Source: Clostridiaceae bacterium
GTDB taxonomy: Bacteria > Bacillota > Clostridia > Oscillospirales > Acutalibacteraceae
NCBI GenBank assembly: GCA_016285645.1
Contig: JAEERC010000034.1
Span: forward strand, 1 to 40,014
Direction of reading: 5' to 3'
DNA: 40,014 nt
Shown: positions 33,328 through 40,014 of the stretch, piece after piece
How the letters are laid out: each line of letters begins with the position of its first letter
Numbering within the stretch: the first letter of the stretch is position 1
Translations under genes and position numbers: made by a program
The notes under the pieces: generated by a model
Databases searched by the model: none
Seen by the model: the letters and a program-made list of their open reading frames with translations, nothing else
Told to the model about the DNA's origin: nothing

Positions 33328-33331
33328 AGAA

Positions 33332-34213
33332 TCAACCGTTTATGTATTCTTCCGCCGACGCGGCGGTTCTGTATTTTATGCTGCCGTTCATCATAACCTG
33401 AATTGTGGGCGACACGCCCGAGAACTCGACGATTGTAAGGTCCGTTTCCACAAGGTTCGCGAGTGTGGAATAGCGGGAAATGAGATCGTCGGAATTTTCC
33501 GGCACGAACGCCTGCGAGAGAATCAGTTTTATTATCTTCGTCTGCTCGCGGTAGCCGTGAAGCGTGTTTGTAAGCGGCAGCGCGCGGATGTATTTGAGCA
33601 GCATATCGCCGTTCATATTCTGTATGCCCTCGGCGAGAATAAGAGTGAAATCGCCCTTGTAGCTCAGGGCGGGGCTTACCGTTACGCTGTAGGGACCGTA
33701 TCTGTCGGCGATAACCCTGAACGAGGTTTCGTCAAAATAGATGTATTTGTCAAAGGTGACTCCCGTCGCGGCGAAAACGGCGTCCCTCATGGAACTTATG
33801 CCCTGCTCGAAAAACGCCTTTTCAACGGTTGTCTGCGCGCCGTTCAGATCTATCGGGCTTTCGGGTGAGAAAGAATAGACGCTCACTTCGCTTTCGGGCA
33901 TTTTTATATTGAAAAGCGAGATGAAATCCATTTTCTGATTCTCTTTGGATATACAGAACACAAGAATCTGCGAGTTGAGTTTTTCAACCTTGTCGTAGGG
34001 GAGGGGCGCCGTGGTCTCCTCCTCTTCCTGCTTTCTGCCCGCGCCGAACGCGCCCGAGATATTGTAGTTGTAATTTCTCAGGAAAATAAGAACGGACACG
34101 CTGCCTCCGATTAAGAGGGCGGCTATGAGGATAATCGTAAAGCGCCTCATCGGGTGCCCTCTGAGTTTTTTGCGGGGGCGGAAATCTATTGGCTGAAGTT
34201 TGTTTTCTTTCAT
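33332..34213 (-). CDS. LytR-CpsA-Psr (LCP)-like membrane protein, degenerate
   Basis: A 293-residue protein with a basic cytoplasmic tail, one membrane helix (about 24-45), a Glu/Thr linker and an extracellular domain. The overall strand order and late motifs (KYIRAL at 207-212, GYREQTKII at 220-228) resemble the LCP family, which attaches polymers to peptidoglycan. The usual SIPRD segment reads YSFSPES (113-119), so the phosphate-binding Arg there is absent. It may be a non-enzymatic LCP relative; the family call itself is tentative. It is part of the rpe-to-folK run, with GGAGC before the ATG. Confidence 0.5.
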   Translation of the reverse strand: MKENKLQPIDFRPRKKLRGHPMRRFTIILIAALLIGGSVSVLIFLRNYNYNISGAFGAGRKQEEEETTAPLPYDKVEKLNSQILVFCISKENQKMDFISLFNIKMPESEVSVYSFSPESPIDLNGAQTTVEKAFFEQGISSMRDAVFAATGVTFDKYIYFDETSFRVIADRYGPYSVTVSPALSYKGDFTLILAEGIQNMNGDMLLKYIRALPLTNTLHGYREQTKIIKLILSQAFVPENSDDLISRYSTLANLVETDLTIVEFSGVSPTIQVMMNGSIKYRTAASAEEYING

Positions 34214-34228
34214 ATTGAAGCTCCGCGC

Positions 34229-34450
34229 TTATCCCACGGGCAGTTCCGTTATGTTGAGAAGCGTTTCGGTAACGAAATAGCCGATTGTGATAAGCAAAAC
34301 TGTGATGAATACCGTGAATACCGCGGTCAGTATTTTTCTGCGCTTTCTGCGCATTTCATATTCTCTGCCCGAGCCGAAGGAGTCCGAGAATCCGGTTATG
34401 CTCTCCCTTTCGGAGGGGGACAGAGCGCGTTTAATCGTCTTTTTCTTCAT
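34229..34450 (-). CDS. Small single-helix membrane protein of unknown function
   Basis: A 73-residue protein with a charged N-terminal half (Lys/Arg/Glu/Ser rich, 1-40) and one hydrophobic helix (about 40-61), ending in a short external tail. It has AAGGAGG just before the ATG and is set nine bases after rnfA and 15 bases before the LCP-like gene, so it is very likely translated. No family is recognised. The RRKRRK stretch before the helix predicts the N-terminus stays inside. Confidence 0.7.
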   Translation of the reverse strand: MKKKTIKRALSPSERESITGFSDSFGSGREYEMRRKRRKILTAVFTVFITVLLITIGYFVTETLLNITELPVG

Positions 34451-34459
34451 AGCGCCTCC

Positions 34460-35053
34460 TTATGAGAAAACCGAATTGCCCGAAAACGCCGCGAATCCGA
34501 GCGAGAGAAGACTTATGTAAAGGAAGGTGACGGGGGTGCCCCTGAACACCTGCGGAATCTCCTTGTTTTCGGAGAGTTTGTGCACTCCCGCGGCTAAAAG
34601 AGCAGCCGCCACAACAAAGGCGACGCCCGCGCCGAGACCGGAACCGAGACTCGCGGGGAAGGAGTAGGCGCTTCTGCGGTTTATGAAGGGAATCGCCAGA
34701 ACGAGGGTGTTGAGAGCGGCGATGCCGAGATTTGTAAGGAAGTGGTCGCTCGCGCGGAAAATCACCTTGAGGATAATCGCCGCAACAAGATATACTCCCG
34801 CGAGAACCGCGGCATATACAAGCGCGTGCATGGAATCCGTAAGGGCGCTCACGCGGGGCAGACGGTCAAGCGGATGGCAGATTGCCGCCGTAACAACGGC
34901 AAAGCCCGAAATCATTACCGTAAACAGCCCGAAGGAGCGGGGCTTGAGCGAAACGCGCACGGCTTCGCTTGTGCCGTAGGCGAAGGAGAGAACGAGGTTC
35001 TGGAAAAACGCCGTATAGAGCGCCGTAATCATAAGATCGCCGAAAAGGTTCAT
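34460..35053 (-). CDS. RnfA/NqrE-like membrane subunit lacking the cluster cysteines
   Basis: A 197-residue six-helix protein of the RnfA/RnfE (NqrD/NqrE) family. The C-terminal PQVFRGTPVTFLYISLLSLGF matches the RnfA ending. In true RnfA, one Cys near the first helix (GLCP) and one in the TNCAV segment hold an intramembrane [2Fe-2S] cluster. Here those places read SFAYGTSE (23-30) and ALNTLVL (about 113-119), and the only Cys is Cys59 elsewhere. It starts within the rnfE-like stop codon (ATGA). It belongs to the Rnf fold, but an electron-transfer role is doubtful. Confidence 0.75.
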   Translation of the reverse strand: MNLFGDLMITALYTAFFQNLVLSFAYGTSEAVRVSLKPRSFGLFTVMISGFAVVTAAICHPLDRLPRVSALTDSMHALVYAAVLAGVYLVAAIILKVIFRASDHFLTNLGIAALNTLVLAIPFINRRSAYSFPASLGSGLGAGVAFVVAAALLAAGVHKLSENKEIPQVFRGTPVTFLYISLLSLGFAAFSGNSVFS

Positions 35054-36096
35054 TCATCTTCCCCCTTTCCGTCTTCGTCATCGTCAAACTCGAAATCCTC
35101 ACCGAAAATGTTTTCCGTGTGCGGCTCTTCCTCGGGCTTGAGCTCGACGGCGTCAAGGTCTTCGAAATTGAACGAGTCCTCAAGGGAGGTGAACATCTCC
35201 TCAACTCTCTGTTCCGTTTCCCTGTTGAACTGCTCGTGTTCTTTGCTCATGTTTTCCATATCGCTGACGACTTCCTGAGCGTCAACCTCGCCGGGAAGCC
35301 AGAATTCGGTGAATATTTCAAGTTCCTCCGGCTCGTTGCCGAAGAGGAATTCCATTTCGGTTATGCCTTCCTCCTGCGGTTCATCGGGTTCGGAAGAGGC
35401 GGAATCGTCACTGCTTTCCTCGGGTTCGTAAATCTTGCCCTTGCGCAGACTTACCTTTGTGCGCCTTATGCGCATTGCCGTCTGCTCGTTGTATTCGGGG
35501 CGGTATTTGTTGATATACCATTTGAGCGCCATAGCGAGATAGCCGAGCACTATGAACGCGCCGAATGGCATGAGCAGACCGCTGAGTTTTACGGTTATGC
35601 CTATGTCAAGCCCCGCGAAAGTGCCGTTGCCGAGCACCTCGCGAATCATACCGAGAATCATCATAACCGCGCCGAAGCCGACACTCACCGCGAAGGCGTC
35701 CTCAACCGCCTTGCCCACGGAGTGCTTTACAGCGTACTGCTCGCAGTGAACCGAGGTTACCGAATTGAGCGCGAGCAGAGGAAGATACATCTGCATACGG
35801 GGGTTTAAGGATATGCCCGTGATTTCCGAGGCGCGAGCCACGGGATATATGACCGCCGAGCCGATTATGAGGTAAAACGCCACTCTCAGCCAGCGGGGGA
35901 TTTTTTTGAGAAGAAGACTCGCCGTGAAACAGCAGATGAGGGTGTCCGCCATAAACACAACCGAGAAAACGAGGGCGGTTATAACATCCGAGGATGCCGC
36001 CGCGACAAGGCACAATCCCGCGAGCTGTATGAGCACGGGGTTGAATATGACGGCGCCTTTCAGAACTGTTCCGCCGGAATTTTTATTCTCCGCCAT
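35050..36096 (-). CDS. RnfE/NqrD-like membrane subunit with long acidic C-terminal tail
   Basis: A 348-residue protein. Residues 1 to about 198 are a RnfE-type six-helix domain (NPVLIQLAGLC near 19-29, MIREVLGNGT near 150-159). The first cluster cysteine is kept (Cys29), but the second, normally in VNCAI, reads LNSVT (Ser112); a Cys118 lies six residues on. Residues about 199-348 are a cytoplasmic tail of about 150 residues, very rich in Glu and Asp, which standard RnfE lacks. The ATG at 36096 has AAGGAGG at good spacing and overlaps the rnfD-like stop; a GTG one codon earlier is possible. Confidence 0.75.
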   Translation of the reverse strand: MAENKNSGGTVLKGAVIFNPVLIQLAGLCLVAAASSDVITALVFSVVFMADTLICCFTASLLLKKIPRWLRVAFYLIIGSAVIYPVARASEITGISLNPRMQMYLPLLALNSVTSVHCEQYAVKHSVGKAVEDAFAVSVGFGAVMMILGMIREVLGNGTFAGLDIGITVKLSGLLMPFGAFIVLGYLAMALKWYINKYRPEYNEQTAMRIRRTKVSLRKGKIYEPEESSDDSASSEPDEPQEEGITEMEFLFGNEPEELEIFTEFWLPGEVDAQEVVSDMENMSKEHEQFNRETEQRVEEMFTSLEDSFNFEDLDAVELKPEEEPHTENIFGEDFEFDDDEDGKGEDE

Positions 36097-37058
36097 CACT
36101 GCGCCTCCTTTTTCTTTTTGTCGGGGCGCTTACGGGCGATTCTGTCAACGGCGTTGGATATAGCGGGCCAGGAGCAGTTCGCGATTATTACCGCGAAGCA
36201 CACGCTCTCCTCGTAAATGCCGTAATATCTGCTGACCATACACAGAACGCCTGCGTATATGCCGTAGAAAAGGGCTCTTGACGGCTGACGCGGACAGGTC
36301 GCGGGGTCGGTGATAAAGAATACCGCCGCGAAAAACAGCGAGCCGGAGCAGAGTTCAAGTATGAGCGACGCGAGAGCGCCGGTGTTAACTCTCGGGAAAA
36401 GGAGAGCCATAACCGAGCAGGCAACCATAAAGCCGAAGGTGCTTATAAACGAGCGGGGTCTGCGGATAAGTAAAAAGACAAGGCAGCCGAGGAGCACTAC
36501 CGCGCAGGTGCCGAGAGGCCCGGACACGCTGCCCGTGAGAATATCCGACACGCTTATCGGCTCAAGGTGCATTGACGAACTTTTCTGAAGCATGCCCGCA
36601 AGCGAGGTGCCGCTTACGAACTGACCCGTGGCTGTCGTGCCCGAGGTCGGAAAACTGAACACCTGCGAGGGGAAGCAGACCGTCACAAAGGCGAAGCCCG
36701 CGGCGGCAGGCACAACGGGCGAGGTCAGCGACCCGCCGAACGGGATTTTGACGACAAATATCGCGAACGCGCAGGCGAGGGCGGGCACATAGTAGGGCAC
36801 GGTCGCGGGAAGCATAAGCCCCACGGCAAGCCCCGTGAATATAGCGCACAGATCCCTGAGGAGTATTTTATTGTAGAAAAGCAGACCGCCTACGAGGTCG
36901 CAGAAAACCGCCGTTCCCACGCTCGCGAGCAATACAAGTACAGCCCTGTGCCCGCAGTAATAAACGGCGGGTATGCACAGAGCGATGAGCATAAGTATGC
37001 AGTCGGCGAAAAGTGATCTGTTTTTTTCAATCAGAGTTTTTTTGTTCTGTTCAGCCAA
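36096..37058 (-). CDS. RnfD/NqrB-like membrane subunit
   Basis: A 320-residue polytopic protein of the RnfD/NqrB family: KIPFGGSLTSPVVPAAAGFAF matches the KQLFGG-N-FNPA segment, and a late TDPATCP matches TDPVTAP. The covalent-FMN motif (S/T-G-A-T) is not intact. The nearest match is SGTSLAG (149-155), so flavin binding is uncertain. The start is TTG at 37058 with GGGAG eight bases upstream; the frame runs on upstream into rpe, but that part does not look like an Rnf N-terminus. It follows rpe by 28 bases and overlaps the rnfE-like gene. Confidence 0.75.
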   Translation of the reverse strand: MAEQNKKTLIEKNRSLFADCILMLIALCIPAVYYCGHRAVLVLLASVGTAVFCDLVGGLLFYNKILLRDLCAIFTGLAVGLMLPATVPYYVPALACAFAIFVVKIPFGGSLTSPVVPAAAGFAFVTVCFPSQVFSFPTSGTTATGQFVSGTSLAGMLQKSSSMHLEPISVSDILTGSVSGPLGTCAVVLLGCLVFLLIRRPRSFISTFGFMVACSVMALLFPRVNTGALASLILELCSGSLFFAAVFFITDPATCPRQPSRALFYGIYAGVLCMVSRYYGIYEESVCFAVIIANCSWPAISNAVDRIARKRPDKKKKEAQ

Positions 37059-37086
37059 GGGTACATCTCCCGTGAGAAATAATAAT

Positions 37087-37764
37087 TCAGCCGTTGAAGG
37101 CGTGACCGTCCGCGGCGGATAGTATATCGGCAATTGCCTTTGCCGGGTCGTCCGACTTGAAAACGGAGGAGCCCGCCACAAAAACATTCGCGCCCGCGTA
37201 AGCGCTTCTGGCGGCTGTGAGCGGATTGATTCCGCCGTCAACCTCTATGTCCGTATTAAGGTTTCTCTTTATGATTTCACGCCTGAGAGCCGTGATTTTC
37301 GGTTCGGCGCTCTCCATATATTTCTGCCCGCCGAAGCCCGGTTCGACTGTCATGACAAGCACCATGGCGAGTCTGTCGAGGTACGGGAAAACCGCATCCG
37401 CGGGAGTGGCGGGTTTTATCGAAACGCCCGCCCTGCATCCGCAGGAGATTATCTTTTCGATCGTTTCATCCGCGGGGGAGGCGCTTTCAATGTGAAAGGT
37501 GATTATATCCGCGCCCGCTTTCGCGAAATCCTCAATGTAGTCAAGCGGGTGCTCAATCATGAGATGCACATCGAACACGGCGTCCGTGAGAGGGCGGATT
37601 GACGAGATGACTCCCGCGCCGAACGAGATGTTGGGCACGAAACAGCCGTCCATAACATCGAGGTGAAGATACTCCGCCCCGCCCGCGCGCACTTTGACCG
37701 CTTCACTGCCGAGAGCGGAAAAATCCGCCGCGAGAACAGAGGGCGAAACAATGCTTCTGCTCAT
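37087..37764 (-). CDS. rpe: Ribulose-phosphate 3-epimerase
   Basis: Rpe interconverts ribulose 5-phosphate and xylulose 5-phosphate in the pentose phosphate pathway. The 225-residue TIM barrel has its metal and catalytic residues: His34 and Asp36 (LHLDVMDG), His67 (DVHLMI) and Asp176 (EVDGGIN), plus the phosphate loop VEPGFGGQ. It is the first gene of an 11-gene minus-strand run. GGAGAGG precedes the ATG at slightly long spacing. In many bacteria rpe follows prpC-prkC-rsgA; here those genes are not present. Confidence 0.95.
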   Translation of the reverse strand: MSRSIVSPSVLAADFSALGSEAVKVRAGGAEYLHLDVMDGCFVPNISFGAGVISSIRPLTDAVFDVHLMIEHPLDYIEDFAKAGADIITFHIESASPADETIEKIISCGCRAGVSIKPATPADAVFPYLDRLAMVLVMTVEPGFGGQKYMESAEPKITALRREIIKRNLNTDIEVDGGINPLTAARSAYAGANVFVAGSSVFKSDDPAKAIADILSAADGHAFNG

Positions 37765-37794
37765 AAAAGGAAACCTCTCCTTTCAAAAAAGGCG

Positions 37795-37822
37795 ATACTG
37801 AACCAATATTACAGTTCAGTAT
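37795..37822. promoter_or_regulatory. Inverted repeat (possible operator) over the rpe promoter -10
   Basis: ATACTGAAC (37795-37803) and GTTCAGTAT (37814-37822) are perfect nine-base arms separated by ten bases. The right arm covers most of the -10 box and the left arm lies just past the expected start of transcription. Position and symmetry suit a repressor site; no regulator is named. Confidence 0.5.
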
Positions 37823-37847
37823 ATCACAAACACATAAATAAGGTCAA
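37818..37847 (-). promoter_or_regulatory. Promoter of the rpe-rnf-fol gene run
   Basis: On the minus strand TTGACC (37842-37847), 18 bases, then TATACT (37818-37823). It is divergent from the lipase promoter. Confidence 0.75.
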
Positions 37848-37911
37848 TAAAAAAGGTATAAAACTCTTTATAATTTATTTTTAAATATATGTGAACAAAG
37901 CGGACGGAATA

Positions 37912-37940
37912 TTGAAAAAAGAGCGCGTTTGGAATATAAT
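37912..37940 (+). promoter_or_regulatory. Promoter of the lipase gene
   Basis: TTGAAA (37912-37917), 17 bases, then TATAAT (37935-37940), 30 bases before the TTG start. Confidence 0.8.
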
Positions 37941-37970
37941 ATATCCATTGCAGACACGGAGGTGTTTTCG

Positions 37971-39410
37971 TTGAACAAAAAAGACGATGCCGCGAACAAA
38001 AAGAGCGGAAAAAATAAAAACAAAGACGAAGAAAAATTCGCGCCGTACGGTGAGGCGTACACTGAAGCGAAAGCCGAAAAGCCCGAACGGAAAAAACTGA
38101 GCGAGGGGCAGAAGGCGGCTCTCGCCATTGTCGCCTGTCTGCTTGTTGTGGCGATAATCGCGGGCTCGGTGCTTCACTTCACGGGCAAGGGCGTGCCGGG
38201 TATTTCAAAGGGCGGCGAAAACCGCACCGCTGCCGAAACGCAGAAAGAACTCGGTCCGTCCGGCTACGCCTTCGTTTTCGTGCACGGCGTGGGCGGCTGG
38301 GGCGACAGTTCCTCAATGAACGATGTCGGTCACTACTGGGGAGCCACCACGGGCGACCTCGCCCAATATATGCGCAACAAGGGCTATGAGGTCTGCGTGC
38401 CGACCGTAGGTCCGTATTCCTCCACCTGGGACAGAACCTGCGAACTCTACGCCCAGCTGACGGGCACAACCGTCGATTACGGCGAGGCGCACTCAAAGGA
38501 GCACAACCACGAGCGCTACGGCAGAAAATACGAAAAGCCCCTTGTTGAAAACTGGGGAAAGGATAAAAAGGTAAATCTTATAGGTCACTCCTTCGGCGGC
38601 GAAACGGTCAGAATGCTCGCTTCCCTGCTCGCCTACGGCGACGACGCGGAAAAGAAGGCGACGGGCGACGAGACCTCGCCCCTCTTCACGGGCGGCAAGG
38701 GCGACTGGGTGTTCAGCGTGACAACTCTCTCTTCACCCCACAACGGCTCGCAGCTTACCGAAATGGCTGAGGCGCTCGGCAGGCTGTTCGGGGTTGACAA
38801 CTCGGTCGATCTTATGGTGGCGATAGTTTACTCCGTGCTCGCCACATCGGGCATTGACGAAAACAAACTGAATCTTATGCTCGACCAGTTCGGCGTGGGC
38901 GAATACAAGAAGGTTCAGGACGCCCTCGACGCCTTCGTAAACGCAAACGACGACCACGCTTTTGCCGAACTCTCCCCCGACGGGGCGGCGGCGCTCAACA
39001 AGCGCATAAAGACGGTTGACGGAGTTTACTACTTCTCCTACGCCTACTCCACAACCAACAAAAACGAGTCAACGGGCTCATATTCACCGCAGAAAAAGAC
39101 TTTCGCCACTCTGTTTGTGCCCTCCTCTGCCATGTGCCGATACACCTGCACAACGCAGGGCGGAATCGAGATTGACGAAAAGTGGTTTGACAACGACGGA
39201 CTTGTCAGCGTTTACAGCGCGCAGTATCCGCGCAACGACAGCCACTGCGCTCTGCCCGCAAATCCCTCCGAAATAAAGACGGGCATCTGGAATGTCGCCC
39301 CGACACAGGACGGCGACCACGGCTCGCCCGTGGGGCTCGCGGAAGGCCCCGAGGCGGTGCACACCTTCTATGAAGGGCTTTTTGAGATGCTCGAAAAGGT
39401 TAACCGCTGA
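37971..39410 (+). CDS. Membrane-anchored lipase, family I.5-like
   Basis: A 479-residue alpha/beta-hydrolase. A lysine-rich cytoplasmic part (1-47) precedes one membrane helix (about 48-70) and the catalytic domain outside the cell. The oxyanion loop is FVHGVGGWG (103-111), the nucleophile Ser207 lies in GHSFGGE, and the segment VGPYSSTWDR-CELYAQL-GTTVDYG-AH is close to the thermophilic Bacillus/Staphylococcus family I.5 lipases. Its Asp and His partners and zinc-site residues probably lie in the C-terminal part. I chose the TTG at 37971 with GGAGGTG six bases upstream; a TTG 14 codons earlier lacks a ribosome binding site. No strong terminator is visible before the 5S promoter. Confidence 0.85.
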   Translation: MNKKDDAANKKSGKNKNKDEEKFAPYGEAYTEAKAEKPERKKLSEGQKAALAIVACLLVVAIIAGSVLHFTGKGVPGISKGGENRTAAETQKELGPSGYAFVFVHGVGGWGDSSSMNDVGHYWGATTGDLAQYMRNKGYEVCVPTVGPYSSTWDRTCELYAQLTGTTVDYGEAHSKEHNHERYGRKYEKPLVENWGKDKKVNLIGHSFGGETVRMLASLLAYGDDAEKKATGDETSPLFTGGKGDWVFSVTTLSSPHNGSQLTEMAEALGRLFGVDNSVDLMVAIVYSVLATSGIDENKLNLMLDQFGVGEYKKVQDALDAFVNANDDHAFAELSPDGAAALNKRIKTVDGVYYFSYAYSTTNKNESTGSYSPQKKTFATLFVPSSAMCRYTCTTQGGIEIDEKWFDNDGLVSVYSAQYPRNDSHCALPANPSEIKTGIWNVAPTQDGDHGSPVGLAEGPEAVHTFYEGLFEMLEKVNR

Positions 39411-39448
39411 CGGAAAATAAAAAGATTCAAAAAATTTTCGGAAAACTC

Positions 39449-39477
39449 TTGACAAAACAAAATCCTGTCGCTATAAT
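39449..39477 (+). promoter_or_regulatory. Full-consensus sigma-A promoter of the 5S rRNA gene
   Basis: TTGACA (39449-39454), 17 bases, TATAAT (39472-39477): a match to both consensus boxes with optimal spacing, about 37 bases before the mature 5S 5' end. Confidence 0.92.
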
Positions 39478-39513
39478 GGTCAAGCATTCGAAAAACGCAA
39501 CAAACGTTTTTCA

Positions 39514-39629
<116 letters not shown>

Positions 39630-39639
39630 ACAAAGCAAG

Positions 39640-39668
39640 CAACCGCCCAACAGGGCGGTTGTTTTTTT
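39640..39668 (+). terminator. Intrinsic terminator of the 5S gene
   Basis: CAACCGCCC (39640-39648), an AACA loop, GGGCGGTTG (39653-39661), then seven Ts. Confidence 0.95.
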
Positions 39669-40003
39669 GCAAAACTCCGTTTTGCAACGTAGGGGCGACA
39701 ACCTGTCGCCCGCCAATCTGACGCAATATTTATTTGAAAATGTAGGGCACGGATTCTTCCGTGCCGTTCGCCACACCCGTCACGGTTAAAACCGTGCCAC
39801 CCTCTCCGTTCTCGGAGAGGGCAACACCGTGACGGAAGGAGTCTGCACAAAATTTTGTCCTCACGGATGTCCATGTTGCGGGCGGATGATATCCGCCCCT
39901 ACGACGCAAAACTCCGTTTTGCCCGGAACGCGGAACCGCGTTCCCTACGATTATAATCGGCGAAGCCCCTTAATTGCTCATTTCTCCTTTCTCATTGCTC
40001 ATT
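39669..40003. repeat. Palindrome cluster D with inverted AATGAG-type end
   Basis: This gene-free tail is almost wholly made of short palindromes. GCAAAAC/GTTTTGC spans 39669-39685 and recurs near 39896-39912. CGTAGG precedes GGGCGACA/TGTCGCCC (39693-39711). GTAGG precedes GGCACGGA/TCCGTGCC (39746-39765). CACGGTT-AACCGTG-type arms lie at 39781-39796 and CCCTCTCCG/CGGAGAGGG at 39800-39821. GGGCGGAT/ATCCGCCC lies near 39880-39898 with CCTACG after it. GGAACGCG/CGCGTTCC spans about 39915-39934. It ends (39974-40003) with the reverse complement of AATGAG-rich repeats. Confidence 0.75.
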
Positions 40004-40014
40004 AACAAAGACGG

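Noticed and set aside
37059-37241. Longer N-terminus for the RnfD-like protein
   Set aside because: The extension overlaps rpe, is Arg/Pro/Thr-rich and unlike Rnf proteins; a TTG with a ribosome binding site lies at 37058.
39669-40003. Possible CRISPR array in the repeat-rich tail
   Set aside because: The repeats differ in sequence and spacing, are palindromic and have no uniform spacers or cas genes nearby.

Overview
The window looks like a chromosomal segment of a moderately GC-rich member of the Bacillota, class Clostridia, probably a gut Oscillospirales-type organism. The evidence is two T-box leaders, textbook sigma-A promoters, strong AGGAGG-type ribosome binding sites with occasional GTG and TTG starts, intrinsic terminators with long U-tracts, and genes whose arrangement is typical of anaerobic Firmicutes. 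This placement is inferred from gene content and signals only; no 16S sequence is present.

Layout. 1-5339 (minus strand): a T-box-controlled unit holding a 2-isopropylmalate-synthase-like protein with degenerate catalytic motifs and a sugar-isomerase/acyl-CoA-synthetase fusion, followed by a putative heavy-metal exporter. 5365-10905 (plus): a lipoprotein polysaccharide deacetylase, then an argCJBD operon that carries glutamate to ornithine. 10921-12962: an AT-rich secreted InlB-repeat protein, a palindrome cluster, and a tryptophan T-box. 12963-23637 (plus): trpB, a SAM methyltransferase, and an eight-gene, translationally coupled operon (pheA-aroB-aroC-aroEK-aroQ-aroA-tyrA-aroF). That operon encodes all seven shikimate reactions plus the chorismate-to-phenylpyruvate and prephenate dehydrogenase branches. 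23638-26422: a second kind of DNA, AT-rich, holding a complete DpnII-like (GATC) restriction-modification system next to another palindrome cluster. 26438-29645 (minus): copA and trmO. 29837-37847 (minus): an uninterrupted 11-gene run from one promoter: rpe, three Rnf-type membrane subunits (D, E, A), a small membrane protein, an LCP-like protein, a transglutaminase-like protein, then folE-folP-folB-folK. 37912-40014 (plus): a membrane-anchored family I.5 lipase, a solitary 5S rRNA gene with a consensus promoter, and a third type of palindrome-rich tail.

The most unusual points are these. The Rnf-like D/E/A module has no neighbouring B, C or G subunit, and most of the cysteines expected to hold the intramembrane iron-sulfur cluster are missing. 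The T-box-regulated LeuA homologue has lost its RDGEQ-type and HxHND-type active-site motifs. A family of short palindromes forms four clusters in the intergenic regions, and two of these begin immediately after an intrinsic terminator with the same AATGAG-rich lead-in.
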